From: Saccharopolyspora thermophila
GTDB taxonomy: Bacteria; Actinomycetota; Actinomycetes; Mycobacteriales; Pseudonocardiaceae
Direction of reading: 5' to 3'
DNA: 64,000 nt
Assembly: GCF_014646075.1 (NCBI RefSeq)
Contig: NZ_BMMT01000016.1
Location: forward strand, 62,001-126,000
Shown: positions 10,070 through 19,595 of the stretch, piece by piece
Layout: each line of letters opens with the position of its first letter
How positions within the stretch are numbered: position 1 is the first letter of the stretch
Program-made: the position numbers and the translations under genes
Notes under the pieces: model-generated
Told to the model about the DNA's origin: nothing
What the model saw: the letters and a program-made list of their open reading frames with translations, nothing else
Databases searched by the model: none

Positions 10070-10723
10070 ATGGGCGGAGCCGCAGCGAAGAAATCGGCGT
10101 GGACGTCGGTCGTGGCGGCGGTGCTGCTCGGACTGATGTGGGTGGTGTTCGAATCCGGCCTGTTCGATGCCCAGGGCAGCGCACCCGCCGGGCCTGCCGC
10201 GGCGGCTCTGGAAGAACTCCGCGTCGCCCCGGCGGGTTCGATGGACGGCTACTCGCGGGAGCGCTTCGAGCACTGGACCGCGCAGCCGCGGGCGGGCAAG
10301 AACTGCAACACCCGGGAGGCCGTGCTGCTCCGCGACGGGGTCGACGTGCGAACCAACAACGCCTGCGAAGCCGTGTCCGGAACGTGGACCAGCGCCTACA
10401 CCGGCCAGCGGATCACCGACGCCTCCAAGCTCGACATCGACCACGTGGTCCCGCTGGCCAACGCCTGGCGCAGCGGCGCGAACACATGGGACGACCAGCG
10501 CCGCGAGCAGTTCGCCAACGACATGCAGCTGCCCCAGCTGGTCGCGGTGGACGCCGGTTCCAACCGCAGCAAAGGCGATCAGGACCCGTCGCAGTGGCGA
10601 CCGGACCGCACCCGCTGGTGCGACTACGCCACCGACTGGATCACCGTGAAGCGCGCCTACGACCTGACGGTCACCGAAGCGGAGAAGGCGGCGCTGCGGG
10701 ACATGCTCGCCACCTGCGGCTGA
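10070..10723 (+). CDS. Exported or membrane-anchored HNH-family nuclease (DUF1524-like)
   Basis: 217 residues. An N-terminal hydrophobic segment (about 10-30, VVAAVLLGLMWVVF) is a signal or anchor. The catalytic part has LDIDHVVPLANAW, the beta-beta-alpha-metal His motif of secreted HNH nucleases, followed by FANDMQLPQLVAV and SNRSKGDQDPSQW, which supplies the Asn and further metal-site residues. Two cysteine-containing stretches (CNTREAVLL, NNACEAVSG) fit an exported protein. These nucleases degrade extracellular DNA or RNA, probably for nutrition. The ATG at 10070 follows GGGAGGGG. Confidence 0.88.
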   Translation: MGGAAAKKSAWTSVVAAVLLGLMWVVFESGLFDAQGSAPAGPAAAALEELRVAPAGSMDGYSRERFEHWTAQPRAGKNCNTREAVLLRDGVDVRTNNACEAVSGTWTSAYTGQRITDASKLDIDHVVPLANAWRSGANTWDDQRREQFANDMQLPQLVAVDAGSNRSKGDQDPSQWRPDRTRWCDYATDWITVKRAYDLTVTEAEKAALRDMLATCG

Positions 10724-10766
10724 GCCGCAGTACCCCGCGGAACCGCGGCGCGTCTGGGGAACGGAT

Positions 10767-10809
10767 GCCGGGCACCCCTCGCCGCGCAACTCGGTGACGG
10801 GTGCCCGGC
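10767..10809. terminator. Bidirectional terminator between convergent genes
   Basis: GCCGGGCACCC (10767-10777) and GGGTGCCCGGC (10799-10809) are perfect 11-base arms with a 21-base loop. The hairpin lies between the convergent stops of the HNH nuclease gene and the TAXI binding-protein gene. Confidence 0.7.
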
Positions 10810-10852
10810 GCTCGACCGAAACACGCAGCCGATCAGCCCCGAGGGCTCCGGC

Positions 10853-11830
10853 TCAGCCCTGGAGCGCCTGCTGGGCGCCCGGGTGCAGCGGCACCGGGTC
10901 GGTCCGGGGCGCGTTCTCGCGGGTGATCTGACCGGCCGCGGGGTGGACCTTCTCCAGGTCGGCCTTCTTGTCGAAGAGCAGCTTCGTGATCGCGCAGGCG
11001 TTGCCCGCGGCGAAATCGTCCCGCACCACCAGCAGGTTGGGCACCGCGACGGTCGGGACGTCGGCGGGCAGGTGGTACGTCGCCGCCGGGATCGTGCTCG
11101 CCTCGTACACCGGGCTGATCTGGTGCAACCCGGCCAGTTGCGGGCTGATGTCGAGGAACTTCACCGCACCACCCATCGAGGTGGTCAGGTCGGTGATCTC
11201 CGGCGTCGGCAGACCGCCCGACCAGAACAATCCGTCCACCGTGCCCGACTTCATCCCGTCCACCGCCTTGCCCAGCGACAACCGCTGCGCCTGCACGTCG
11301 GTCTCCGGGTTCAGCCCGGCGGCGGTGAGCACCCGGTTGGCGATCACCTCGGTGCCGGACTTCGGGGAACCGGTGGAGATCCGTTTGCCCCGCATGTCCG
11401 CGACGCTGTTGATTCCGGCGTCCGCGCGCACCACGACCTGCGTGAAGTTCGGGTAGATCCGGGCCAGCGCCCGGATCGGCTGTGGTGTGCCCTCGAAGCT
11501 TGCCTTGCCCTGCACCGCGTCCGCGGCGGTGTCGGCGAGGGTGAAGGCGATGTCGTAGTCCCCGGCCACCAGCTGCTGGATGTTCTGCACCGAAGCCCCG
11601 GTTTCCGCGGCCGTGGCGCGGAGTTTCGTGTTGCCGCTGATCACCTGCGCGAGCCCGCCGCCGAGCACGTAGTACACGCCGCCGGTGTTGCCGGTGGCGA
11701 TCGTCAGGCGGCCCTCGCTGGCCTCGCAGGAGCCCGCCCCGGCGGCGTTGTCCTGAACCTGCTTGCCACCGCAGCCGGCCGCGACCAGCGCGACCGCCGC
11801 AACCGTCGCGAGCAGTGCTGTGAACCGCAT
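10853..11830 (-). CDS. TAXI-family TRAP transporter substrate-binding lipoprotein
   Basis: 325 residues. A lipoprotein signal peptide ends in the lipobox VAAGC at about residue 20. The mature protein has the TAXI family features TIATGNTGGVYYVLGG near the start, GASVQNIQQL, and RGKRISTGSPKSGTE. TAXI proteins deliver small carboxylates (glutamate-like or dicarboxylate substrates) to TRAP permeases; the ligand is unknown. The ATG overlaps the permease stop codon as TGATG, so the two are translated together and form a complete TRAP system. Confidence 0.93.
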   Translation of the reverse strand: MRFTALLATVAAVALVAAGCGGKQVQDNAAGAGSCEASEGRLTIATGNTGGVYYVLGGGLAQVISGNTKLRATAAETGASVQNIQQLVAGDYDIAFTLADTAADAVQGKASFEGTPQPIRALARIYPNFTQVVVRADAGINSVADMRGKRISTGSPKSGTEVIANRVLTAAGLNPETDVQAQRLSLGKAVDGMKSGTVDGLFWSGGLPTPEITDLTTSMGGAVKFLDISPQLAGLHQISPVYEASTIPAATYHLPADVPTVAVPNLLVVRDDFAAGNACAITKLLFDKKADLEKVHPAAGQITRENAPRTDPVPLHPGAQQALQG

Positions 11831-13869
11831 CACCGTTCCTCCTCGATCGTCCGGCGCAGGATCAGCTGTGCGACCACGCCCAGCACGCAGAACCCCAGCC
11901 CCACCGCCACCACCGGCGGTTCCAGGTACAGCAGACACAACGCCCCCGGCGCGAACAGCGCGCGCACCGTGGGGCGCACCGGTCCGGCCAGCCAGCCGCC
12001 GGTCACCACGCCCAGCGCGGCGACGGCCACCACGGACACCGCCAGCACCCACAGTGCGGTCACCGCGTCGGCCCGCAGCAGCAGGGCCGAGCCGTTGTCG
12101 GTCAGCACGAACGCGATCGGCACCAGGAAGGCGGGCAGCGTGTACTTCCAGGCCTGCATCATGGTGCCGGTGATCCGGCCGCCGGTGATCGCCGCGGCGG
12201 CCACCGCGGCCAGCGCGGTCGGCGGCGTCACCTCGGACAGCACCGCGTAGTAGAAGATGAACATCGCCCGCTCGGCGTCGGCCACGCCCAGCGCGGCCAG
12301 CGCCGGGCCGATCACCACCCAGGCGATGATGAACGACGCCGTTACCGGCACCGCCAACCCCAGCACGCCGACGGCCAGCGCGGAGAACACCACGGTGAGC
12401 ACCAGGACCGCGGTGGGGTTGCTGGTGATCGCCTGCGCTGCCTCGACCAGCGCATCGGCCAGTACCTGGCCCAGACCGGTTTTGGTGATGGTGGACGTGA
12501 TGATGCCCGCCGCCGCGCACACGGCCACCACCGGCAGCGCGCCACGCGTCCCCGACGACAGCGCGTCCACGATGTCCTTCAGCCACGCCAGCACCGCCGG
12601 GCCGGGGCCGGTTTCCGCGCGGACCAGCCGAGCCACCAGGGTGAACAGCGCCGCGACGCCGGTCGCGTGGACCACGGCGGCAAAGGGTGGGATGTCCAGC
12701 GCCAGGAACACCACGATGATCGCCAGCGACAGGAAGTGGTAGCCGCCGCGCAGCAGCAGCCGCCACGCGCTGCCGTGCTCGACGTCCACGGCCTTCGCCC
12801 CGAACCGCCGCGCGTCGGCCTCCACCGCGAACACGATGCCCAGGTAGTACAGGACCGTGGGAACGGTCGCCCAGACCAGCACCGACAGGTACGAGGTCTG
12901 CAGGTACTCGGCGATGATGAACGCCGCCGCGCCCAGCGTCGGTGGCGAGAGGATCGCCCCGATGCCCGACGCCGCCAGCAGACCACCGGCCTGCTCTTTC
13001 GGGTATCCGGCCCGGCGCAGGATCGGCCAGGTGATCGAGCCGAGACTCACCGCCGTGGCCGTGCCGGACCCGGACACCGTGCCCAGCAGGAACCCCGAGA
13101 GGACGGTGGTGCGCCCCGGCGCGGTGCGGGAGCGCCTGAACGCCGCGAAGGAGAAGTCGACGAAGAACTGCCCGGCCCCGGAGGCGTTGAGCACCGCGCC
13201 GTAGATGGTGAACAGCACGATGTAGCTGGCCGCGACGTCCAGCGGCGTGCCGTAGAAACCGCTGGCGTCGTTGTACAGCGCGTTGATGATCTGGCTGAAG
13301 TCCACGCCCGCGTGGGCGATTTCCCAGTTCTGCGGCAGGAAACCGCCGTAGTAGGCGTAGCCGATGAACGCCGCGCAGATGATCGGCAGGATCCAGCCCG
13401 TGGTGCGCCGGGTGGCTTCCAGCACCAGCAGGAGCAGCAGCGCCCCGGCAGTGATGTCCAGAGTGGACAGACTGCCCTGTCGGTCCAGGAACGCGTCGAA
13501 ACCGCCGGAGGGCACCGGCAGCACCGGGTAGAACCCGACGAGCAGCGCGACCGCTGACAGCAGCCAGTCGTACCAGGCCGGGTCGTCGCGGTCGCCGTTA
13601 GGGCGGCGCCCGCCCGGCCGGTAGCACAGGAAGACCAGCGGCAGCGTGCACCCGAGGAAGATCACCAGGTAGTACTGGTTGCCCTTGGTGAGCGGGAAGA
13701 ACACCTGCCTGAGCACCAGCGCCGCGACGGCGAGCGACACCAGGAACACCAGCAGCTCGGGGCGGCGGGACAGCTGTCGCGCCGGCCGTTCCTCGTCGTG
13801 CGCCGCGACGATCTCGCCCACATCGGGGAGGCGTTCGTCGTCGTGCTCAGGCCGCGTCGCCTGGCTCAT
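11830..13869 (-). CDS. TRAP transporter fused permease subunit (DctQM type)
   Basis: 679 residues, about 17 membrane helices. It matches fused 4TM plus 12TM TRAP permeases: an N-terminal small-subunit part, then the DctM-like part with GTVSGSGTATAVSLG, GGLLAASGIGAILSPPTLG and AVSVVAVAAL. These are ion-driven importers. The ATG at 13869 (MSQATRP) has a GGAGGGG site upstream. The substrate-binding subunit gene follows with a TGATG overlap. Residues 1-45 are charged and cytoplasmic. Confidence 0.93.
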   Translation of the reverse strand: MSQATRPEHDDERLPDVGEIVAAHDEERPARQLSRRPELLVFLVSLAVAALVLRQVFFPLTKGNQYYLVIFLGCTLPLVFLCYRPGGRRPNGDRDDPAWYDWLLSAVALLVGFYPVLPVPSGGFDAFLDRQGSLSTLDITAGALLLLLVLEATRRTTGWILPIICAAFIGYAYYGGFLPQNWEIAHAGVDFSQIINALYNDASGFYGTPLDVAASYIVLFTIYGAVLNASGAGQFFVDFSFAAFRRSRTAPGRTTVLSGFLLGTVSGSGTATAVSLGSITWPILRRAGYPKEQAGGLLAASGIGAILSPPTLGAAAFIIAEYLQTSYLSVLVWATVPTVLYYLGIVFAVEADARRFGAKAVDVEHGSAWRLLLRGGYHFLSLAIIVVFLALDIPPFAAVVHATGVAALFTLVARLVRAETGPGPAVLAWLKDIVDALSSGTRGALPVVAVCAAAGIITSTITKTGLGQVLADALVEAAQAITSNPTAVLVLTVVFSALAVGVLGLAVPVTASFIIAWVVIGPALAALGVADAERAMFIFYYAVLSEVTPPTALAAVAAAAITGGRITGTMMQAWKYTLPAFLVPIAFVLTDNGSALLLRADAVTALWVLAVSVVAVAALGVVTGGWLAGPVRPTVRALFAPGALCLLYLEPPVVAVGLGFCVLGVVAQLILRRTIEEER

Positions 13870-14065
13870 GGGCGTGCCCCTCCGTCCCGGCGGAGCGCGG
13901 CCGGGCACGAACGCCGTGCTGCGGCCGATGCGCGCCGGCGGGCGGGGGTCGGTCCGGTTCCGGGCGCGACGACCATGAGTCCAAGCCAGTCAGCCATCCG
14001 CTCCCGCTCTCACAGCGCGCATGTCGGTTGTGCGGCGGGAATGTAACTGGCGTCACTCGTCCGGG

Positions 14066-16003
14066 TCAATAGTGCGGTGCAGGCTGGTCCACTGAGGAGC
14101 GACGCAGCACCCGGCGGACGTTCTCGCACCGAGACGGGCCCGGCATGGTGTCGGCGATCCACGGACCATCGGTGGACGGGTCCAGCACGCCGTCCTCCAA
14201 CCAGGCGTAGCGGCCGTCGAGCACCCGGCGGGCCAGCATCCGGTCGGCGGCGTCGGTGTTGTCCCACAACCGCCGGAACAGCTCCTCCACCCGGAGGCGC
14301 GCCTGGCGGCAGTACGCGTCGGCCAGCTCCACCGCCGTGCTGTCCGACGAGCGGGCGTGCACGCAGCAGGCGCTCATCGCGTACAGCTCCGCGCCGATGT
14401 CGACGATGCGGCCGAGGAACAGCTGGCGGTGTTCGAGCGCGCCCTGCCAGCGCGCCATCGCGAGGAACGTCTGCCGCGCGATCCGCCGGCTGGCGCGTTC
14501 GACGAACCGCAGGTGCTCGGCCAGCCGGCCGTACTCGCCGTAGGCGCCGGGCAACTGCCCGCGGCCCACCGCCAGCGTCGGCAGCCAGCGGGCGTAGAAG
14601 CCGCCGGCGCGGGCCGCGGCGCGCGCCTTGCGTGACAGGTCGGCCTCCGGGTCGATGATGTCCCCGGCCACCGACAGGTGCGCGTCCACCGCCTCGCGCG
14701 CGATCAGCAGCCGCATGATCTCGCTGGAGCCCTCGAAGATGCGGTTGATGCGCAGGTCCCGCAGCAGCTGTTCGACGGGCACCCCGCGCTCGCCGCGGGC
14801 GGCCAGCGACTCCGCCGTCTCGTAGCCGCGGCCGCCGCGGATCTGCACCAGCTCGTCGGCGACCTGCCAGGCCAGTTCCGAGGAGTGCAGCTTGGCCAGC
14901 GCGGCTTCGATGCGGATGTCGTGCCGGTCGGCGTCAGCCAGCCGCCCGGACAGCTCCAGGACCGCATCCAGCGCGAACGCGCTCGCCGCGATGAAGGAGA
15001 CCTTGCCCGCGATCGCCTCGTGCGCGCCGATCGGGCGGCCCCACTGGACCCGCTGCGCGGACCACTCGCGGGCGATCCGCAGGCACCACTTCGCGGCCCC
15101 GGCGCACATCGCGGGCAGTGCCAGGCGACCGGTGTTCAGGGTGGTCAGCGCGATCCGGAGGCCGTCGCCCTCGCGGCCGATGCGGTTGGCGGCGGGCACC
15201 ACGACGTCGTGCAGCCGGGTCACGCCGTTCTCGATGCCGCGCAGCCCCATGAACGAGTTGCGGTGCTCCACGGTGACGCCGGGGGCGTCGGCTTCGACGA
15301 CGAAGGCGGTCACGCCGCCGCGGTGCCCGTCTGAGCGCGGCACCCGGGCCATCACCACCAGCAGGTCGGCCAGCACGCCGTTGGTGGTCCACAGCTTCAC
15401 ACCGTTGAGCCGGTAGGTCCGCCCGTCCGCGCTGGGTTCGGCGATGGTGGCCAGCCGCGCCGGGTCGCTGCCCACGTCGGGTTCGGTGAGCAGGAAGGCG
15501 GAGATCTCGCGGGTGCAGCGGGGCAGGAACTCACGCTTCTGCGCCTCGGTGCCGAAGAGCTCGACAGGGCGAGGCACGCCGATGGACTGGTGGGCCGACA
15601 GCAGCGCGCCGATGGCCGGGCTGGTGGTGGCGACCAGCATCAGCGCCCGGTGGTAGTAGACCGAGGGCAGCCCGAGCCCGCCGTACTCCTCGGGGATCTT
15701 GATGGCCAGGGCGCCGAGGTCGCGCAGGCCGTCGATGACCTCGTCGGGAACGCGGTCCTCGCGTTCGATCCGGCGGCCGTCGACCTCGTTCTCGCAGAAC
15801 TCCCGCAGGCGCCGCAGGAACGCCTCCCCGGCGGCGGAGGTGGGGCTTTCCGGCATCGGGTCGACCAGATCCAGCCGCAGCCGCCCGAGGAACAGCTCGC
15901 GGCCGAAACTGGGCCGGTCCCACCGCGTTTCGCGGGCTTCCTCGGCGACCTGCCTGGCCTGCGCGGCGTCGACCCGCGGCCGCTTCTCGTCCACTGTGGT
16001 CAT
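14066..16003 (-). CDS. Acyl-CoA dehydrogenase, long form (VLCAD/ACAD9-like)
   Basis: 645 residues: a standard acyl-CoA dehydrogenase (about 60-430) plus a C-terminal helical extension of about 200 residues, as in very-long-chain enzymes. FAD-binding and substrate motifs are clear: EEYGGLGLPSVYYHRAL, LLTEPDVGSDPARLAT, KLWTTNG, and the C-terminal NRIFEGSSEIMRLL, where the Glu aligns with the catalytic base of VLCAD. It catalyses the first step of beta-oxidation on probably long or branched chains. The ATG at 16003 lacks a strong ribosome site (GGGGGCTGAG); an upstream in-frame ATG would run through a palindrome at 16031-16044. Confidence 0.9.
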   Translation of the reverse strand: MTTVDEKRPRVDAAQARQVAEEARETRWDRPSFGRELFLGRLRLDLVDPMPESPTSAAGEAFLRRLREFCENEVDGRRIEREDRVPDEVIDGLRDLGALAIKIPEEYGGLGLPSVYYHRALMLVATTSPAIGALLSAHQSIGVPRPVELFGTEAQKREFLPRCTREISAFLLTEPDVGSDPARLATIAEPSADGRTYRLNGVKLWTTNGVLADLLVVMARVPRSDGHRGGVTAFVVEADAPGVTVEHRNSFMGLRGIENGVTRLHDVVVPAANRIGREGDGLRIALTTLNTGRLALPAMCAGAAKWCLRIAREWSAQRVQWGRPIGAHEAIAGKVSFIAASAFALDAVLELSGRLADADRHDIRIEAALAKLHSSELAWQVADELVQIRGGRGYETAESLAARGERGVPVEQLLRDLRINRIFEGSSEIMRLLIAREAVDAHLSVAGDIIDPEADLSRKARAAARAGGFYARWLPTLAVGRGQLPGAYGEYGRLAEHLRFVERASRRIARQTFLAMARWQGALEHRQLFLGRIVDIGAELYAMSACCVHARSSDSTAVELADAYCRQARLRVEELFRRLWDNTDAADRMLARRVLDGRYAWLEDGVLDPSTDGPWIADTMPGPSRCENVRRVLRRSSVDQPAPHY

Positions 16004-16329
16004 CTCAGCCCCCGACGAGCCGAACGGTTGGTGACGTTGGTCACACCACGGTACTGCCGCCGACGCCACCCCGCAGACAGTGGGAGCGCACCTTCGTCTT
16101 CTCTCCCGGACGCGTCAGGTGAAGGGCGCCGTTCGTCTGAGTGACCTCTACCTCTCCCACGGCGGGACACCGGGCGGTCACCACCATCGCCCGGATGGCT
16201 ACCGACCACAACCATCCCACCAGCATCGGCGGCCCACCCGCCGGCCGCCCGGAGGTGCACAACCAGCCGCCCGCCACGCCCACCGGACGGCCGATGGGAC
16301 CGGTTCGGTGGCGGCCCTAAGCTCCCGGT
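16004..16329. other. Intergenic region, ACAD / YrdC-type divergent promoters
   Basis: 326 bases between divergent genes. It holds the palindrome at 16031-16044 near the acyl-CoA dehydrogenase start; no other gene or repeat is seen. Confidence 0.6.
16031..16044. promoter_or_regulatory. Palindrome upstream of acyl-CoA dehydrogenase
   Basis: GTGAC-GTTG-GTCAC, 28 bases before the ATG at 16003. Position and symmetry suit a TetR- or GntR-type operator for a fatty-acid gene. No regulator gene is adjacent. Confidence 0.4.
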
Positions 16330-16950
16330 ATGGCGAAGTACTTCGACGTTCACCCGGAGAACCCGCAGCGGCGCGCGATCGGACAGGTGGTGGACATCAT
16401 CCGCGACGACGGTCTGGTCGCCTACCCGACCGACTCGTGCTTCGCCCTCGGTTGCCAGCTGGGCAACAAGGACGGCATCGAGCGCATCCGCGCCATCCGG
16501 CACCTCGACGACCGGCATCACTTCACCCTGGTGTGCCAGAACTTCGCCCAGCTCGGCCAGTTCGTGATCGTCAACAACGCGGTCTTCCGCGCCATCAAGG
16601 CGTCCACGCCGGGCAGCTACACGTTCATCCTGCCCGCCACCAAGGAGGTCCCGCGCCGGTTGCTCCATCCGCGCAAGAAGACCGTCGGGGTGCGCATCCC
16701 CGACCACGTCGTGGTGCAGGCGCTGCTGGCCGAACTCGGCGAACCGATCCTGTCGAGCACGCTGCTGCTGCCCGGCGAGGCGGAGCCGCTGACGCAGGGC
16801 TGGCAGATCAAGGAGGAGCTCGACCACCTGCTGGACGCGGTGATCGACTCCGGCGACTGCGGCACCGAACCCACCACGGTGATCGACTTCTCCGGGCCGG
16901 AACCGGAGGTGGTTCGCCGGGGAGCGGGCGACCCGGCCCGCTTCGAATAG
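16330..16950 (+). CDS. YrdC/YciO-family protein (L-threonylcarbamoyladenylate synthase type)
   Basis: 206 residues, one YrdC domain. The family makes threonylcarbamoyl-AMP from threonine, bicarbonate and ATP for the t6A modification of tRNA. Visible: GLVAYPTDSCFALGC near residue 30, PGSYTFILPATKEVP, KTVGVRIPDH and the late TTVIDFS strand. The sequence is closest to the YciO subgroup, which has the same fold but no proven t6A activity, so a role in t6A is uncertain. ATG start at 16330. A perfect hairpin follows the stop codon. Confidence 0.85.
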   Translation: MAKYFDVHPENPQRRAIGQVVDIIRDDGLVAYPTDSCFALGCQLGNKDGIERIRAIRHLDDRHHFTLVCQNFAQLGQFVIVNNAVFRAIKASTPGSYTFILPATKEVPRRLLHPRKKTVGVRIPDHVVVQALLAELGEPILSSTLLLPGEAEPLTQGWQIKEELDHLLDAVIDSGDCGTEPTTVIDFSGPEPEVVRRGAGDPARFE

Positions 16951-17322
16951 CTCGTGATCGGGTCCTGCTACGACAGCAGGACCGGCGCGGGTCATCTCCT
17001 CTTCCGGCTGGACCGGCGCGCGGGCACCGGCTCTGCGGGGTCGAACCGTACGGGTGAACGCGACTGCGGCGGACCGCCGAGCGTGTGACGCTGCTCGCGG
17101 CACGGTCGATCATGCGTCTGGCGGCGCGATCGGCCGTGAGCGTGTAGTGTGTGCGTCGGTCGTATTTTCTGGGGTCGTGTTTCGCGCACACTCGCAGGAT
17201 GGTGATGCGGGCGTGCTGCTATCTGGTCCAGCTGGAGAAGTCGCCGTTCCGAGAGCCACGACCGAGGTGTCCGCGCAGTGTGGCCACCTGTAGTAGTTCC
17301 GGCTCCCAGAAGGAGTAGAGAA
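16951..17322. other. Intergenic region with terminator and cold-shock gene leader
   Basis: 372 bases. The start holds the terminator of the YrdC-type gene. The rest has no gene; it is less GC-rich near 17150-17180, where the promoter and long untranslated leader of the cold-shock gene probably lie. Confidence 0.5.
16961..16983 (+). terminator. Terminator of the YrdC-type gene
   Basis: GGTCCTGCT and AGCAGGACC, perfect 9-base arms with a 5-base loop, 11 bases after the stop codon. Confidence 0.7.
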
Positions 17323-17526
17323 ATGGCACAGGGAACCGTGAAGTGGTTCAACTCGGAGAAGGGCTTCGGCTTCATCGCTCCGGACGACGGCGGCCCGGAC
17401 GTCTTCGTCCACTACTCGGCGATCGACGCGCGCGGCTTCCGCACCCTCGAGGAGGACCAGAAGGTGACCTACGAGGTCAGCCAGGGTCCGAAGGGCCCGC
17501 AGGCGGCCGGCGTCCGCGCCCTCTGA
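17323..17526 (+). CDS. Cold-shock protein (CspA family)
   Basis: 67 residues, a single cold-shock domain. Both nucleic-acid-binding motifs are intact: RNP1 KGFGFI after the VKWFNSE lead-in, and RNP2 DVFVHYSAI. These proteins bind single-stranded RNA and DNA and melt mRNA structure. The ATG at 17323 follows AAGGAG by 7 bases. A long upstream leader and a strong terminator right after the stop indicate a single-gene transcript. Confidence 0.97.
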   Translation: MAQGTVKWFNSEKGFGFIAPDDGGPDVFVHYSAIDARGFRTLEEDQKVTYEVSQGPKGPQAAGVRAL

Positions 17527-17538
17527 TCCCACGTCGCG

Positions 17539-17569
17539 GCGGCTCCGCACCGACCGGGTGCGGAGCCGC
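17539..17569 (+). terminator. Terminator of the cold-shock gene
   Basis: GCGGCTCCGCACC and GGTGCGGAGCCGC, perfect 13-base arms around a 5-base loop, followed by TCTTC. Confidence 0.85.
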
Positions 17570-17703
17570 TCTTCGGCGCGCGCGGACCGGTCCGCCAACC
17601 CCGGGCCCTGAGCCCGCCGCGGCGGGCTGCCGCGGTCCTCATGTCCGCGGCGGGCGGGTTCGCGTGCTCCTGCCTGGTTCGATGTGGCGTGCACTGGTGG
17701 TCT

Positions 17704-19116
17704 TCACCGCCGCCGGGCGCGCCACGCCCCCAGCAGCGACGCGGCGAGCAGGACGGCCGCGATCACCGTCACCGCCAGGCCCATCTGGTGCAGGCCGCTG
17801 TCGTCGGCGTGCGCACCGAGCACCAGCGCGAGCAGTGCGGCGGCGAGGTTCGCCCCGACGTACTGCGAGGTACGGTAGAGACCGGAGGCGGCACCCGTCC
17901 GGTCGGTCGGCGCGGCGGCGTACACGGCCTGCTGGTTGCCCATGTTGTTGAAACCGTTGGGCAGCCCGAGCACCGCCGAGACCACCAGCAGCCCCCAGAC
18001 GGGCGAACTGCTGGTGGGCAACGTCAGCAGTAGCCCACCGACGCACAGCGCGCTGGTGCCGACGAGCAGCGCGAGCCGAGGCTCGTGCGTGCGCAGCAAC
18101 CGGGTCGCCAGCAGCGTGGACAGCACCCCGAACGCCGAGATCGGCAGCACCACCAGGCCGGCGCCGACCGGCCCCAGCCCGCGGGTCTCCTCCAGCCACT
18201 GCGGCACCCCGTAGAACACGCAGTAGAAGGCCGTGTAGGTCACGATCGTGCGCACGTAGGTGAACGACAGCCCACGGCGGGCGAGCAGCCGAACGTCCAG
18301 GAACGGGTCGCGGGCGCGCAGCCCCCACCACGCGGTCAGGACCGAGGCCGGGAGGGCCACGGCCAGCCACCACCACGCGGGCGTCGTGGTCAGCGACAGC
18401 AGCCAGAACATCAGGGCGGTGCTCGCCGCCGTGAACAGCAGCATGCCGAGCGGATCAACGCGGGCGAGATCCCGCAGCCGCCGACCGGGCGCCGGGGGCG
18501 GGTCGGCTGGTCCCCGCGCCAGGATCACCGCCGCGCCGAGGGCGGCCAGCGGCACGTTGATCCAGAATACCCCTGTCCAGCCGAACCCGCCGACGAGCAG
18601 CCCGCCGAGGGTGGGGCCGAGGGCGGCGCTGACCTGCGAGCAGACCGCCAGCACGGCCAGCGCGTTGTTCGGCCGGGAGCGCAACCGGTCGGCGGCGCGG
18701 CGGATCATCGCCACGCCGCACGGGTACTGCGCGGCCGTGCCGATGCCGATGAGGATGCGGCACACCACCAGCGCCGGGATGCCCGGCGCGAACGGCGCCA
18801 CCGCCGAGGCGAGGCCGACCAGGGCGATCCCGGCGAGGCTGGTCCGGCGCGGGCCCAGCACGTCGGCGATGCGGCCCATCGCCGGCGCGGCCACCGCGGT
18901 GGCCAGGTACAGCGCCGAGACCAGCCAGGTCACTGAGGTGCCCGCGTCGAACTCGGTGCGGATCGCCACCAGGGCGACCGCGATCATCGAGGAGTTCAGC
19001 GGTTGCAGGACGGTGCCGAAGGCGATCGGCGCGACGAACCTGCCGGGCAGCTCGGCGCCGGCCTCCCGCACATATTCAGCATGGCTGTCTTCTTGTGTGC
19101 GGGGTGATCGGGTCAT
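17704..19116 (-). CDS. MFS transporter, 14-helix drug efflux type (DHA2-like)
   Basis: 470 residues with about 14 membrane helices, as in EmrB/QacA-type proton antiporters. Near the N-terminus LQPLNSSMIAVAL corresponds to the DHA2 motif in helix 1, GRIADVLGPRR is the loop 2-3 motif, and GPTLGGLLVGGFGWTGVFWI is the antiporter motif C region followed by the usual W-x-FWIN-P stretch. The ATG at 19116 overlaps the upstream marR stop as TGATG. A GTG at 19071 is an alternative start: it is preceded at the same spacing by a copy of the marR promoter element. Likely exports a toxic compound sensed by that MarR. Confidence 0.9.
   Translation of the reverse strand: MTRSPRTQEDSHAEYVREAGAELPGRFVAPIAFGTVLQPLNSSMIAVALVAIRTEFDAGTSVTWLVSALYLATAVAAPAMGRIADVLGPRRTSLAGIALVGLASAVAPFAPGIPALVVCRILIGIGTAAQYPCGVAMIRRAADRLRSRPNNALAVLAVCSQVSAALGPTLGGLLVGGFGWTGVFWINVPLAALGAAVILARGPADPPPAPGRRLRDLARVDPLGMLLFTAASTALMFWLLSLTTTPAWWWLAVALPASVLTAWWGLRARDPFLDVRLLARRGLSFTYVRTIVTYTAFYCVFYGVPQWLEETRGLGPVGAGLVVLPISAFGVLSTLLATRLLRTHEPRLALLVGTSALCVGGLLLTLPTSSSPVWGLLVVSAVLGLPNGFNNMGNQQAVYAAAPTDRTGAASGLYRTSQYVGANLAAALLALVLGAHADDSGLHQMGLAVTVIAAVLLAASLLGAWRARRR
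19071..19096 (-). promoter_or_regulatory. Copy 2 of the marR-MFS promoter/operator element
   Basis: On the minus strand AAGACAGCCATGCTGAATAT ends just before the GTG at 19071. It nearly matches the element before marR (19595-19620) and keeps the small palindrome CAGC-3 bases-GCTG (19077-19087). It may be a second operator or a relic of local duplication. Confidence 0.5.
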
Positions 19117-19595
19117 CAGCTTTGTTCGGGGGCGAGCGGAGCGGTTCCGGGGCGACTGGTCGGCTCCGCGTCGGCCAGCCGGTCGAGCAGGCGGGCGGCC
19201 AGCACCAGCAGGTCGCGCTCAACGTCGGTGAGCCCGGCCATGGCCTGCGCCAGCCACGCCTCGCGCTGGCAGCGGTCGCGCAGCACCTGGCGGCGGCCCG
19301 CCTCGGTGATCCGCACGATGGCGGCCCGGCGGTCGCTCGGGTCGGTGTCGCGTTCGGCCAGGCCGGCGTCGATCAGGCGTTGCACGATGCGGGCCATGGA
19401 CTGCGGTGTGACGCGCTCGGCGGCGGCCAGGGCGCTGGCGGTGGCCGGGCCGCCGCGCGCCAGCAGGCCCAACGTCGCCAGCTGGCTGGGCGTCAGTTCG
19501 CCCGGCCCGCGTTCAACGCGCAGCCGCCGGGCCAGCCGCATCACGCCCAGCCGTACCTCGGCGGCGGCCTGGGCGGTGTCGGGAGTGCTGCTCAT
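19116..19595 (-). CDS. MarR-family transcriptional regulator
   Basis: 159 residues. Winged-helix DNA-binding core with LTPSQLATLGLLARGG, then AAERVTPQSMARIVQRLIDA as the recognition helix region and DPSDRRAAIVRITEAG as the wing. MarR repressors release DNA when they bind phenolic or toxic ligands. The ATG at 19595 has no ribosome site; a TATGCT hexamer ends 6 bases before it, so the mRNA may be leaderless. Its stop overlaps the MFS start (TGATG), the classic repressor-pump arrangement. Confidence 0.9.
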   Translation of the reverse strand: MSSTPDTAQAAAEVRLGVMRLARRLRVERGPGELTPSQLATLGLLARGGPATASALAAAERVTPQSMARIVQRLIDAGLAERDTDPSDRRAAIVRITEAGRRQVLRDRCQREAWLAQAMAGLTDVERDLLVLAARLLDRLADAEPTSRPGTAPLAPEQS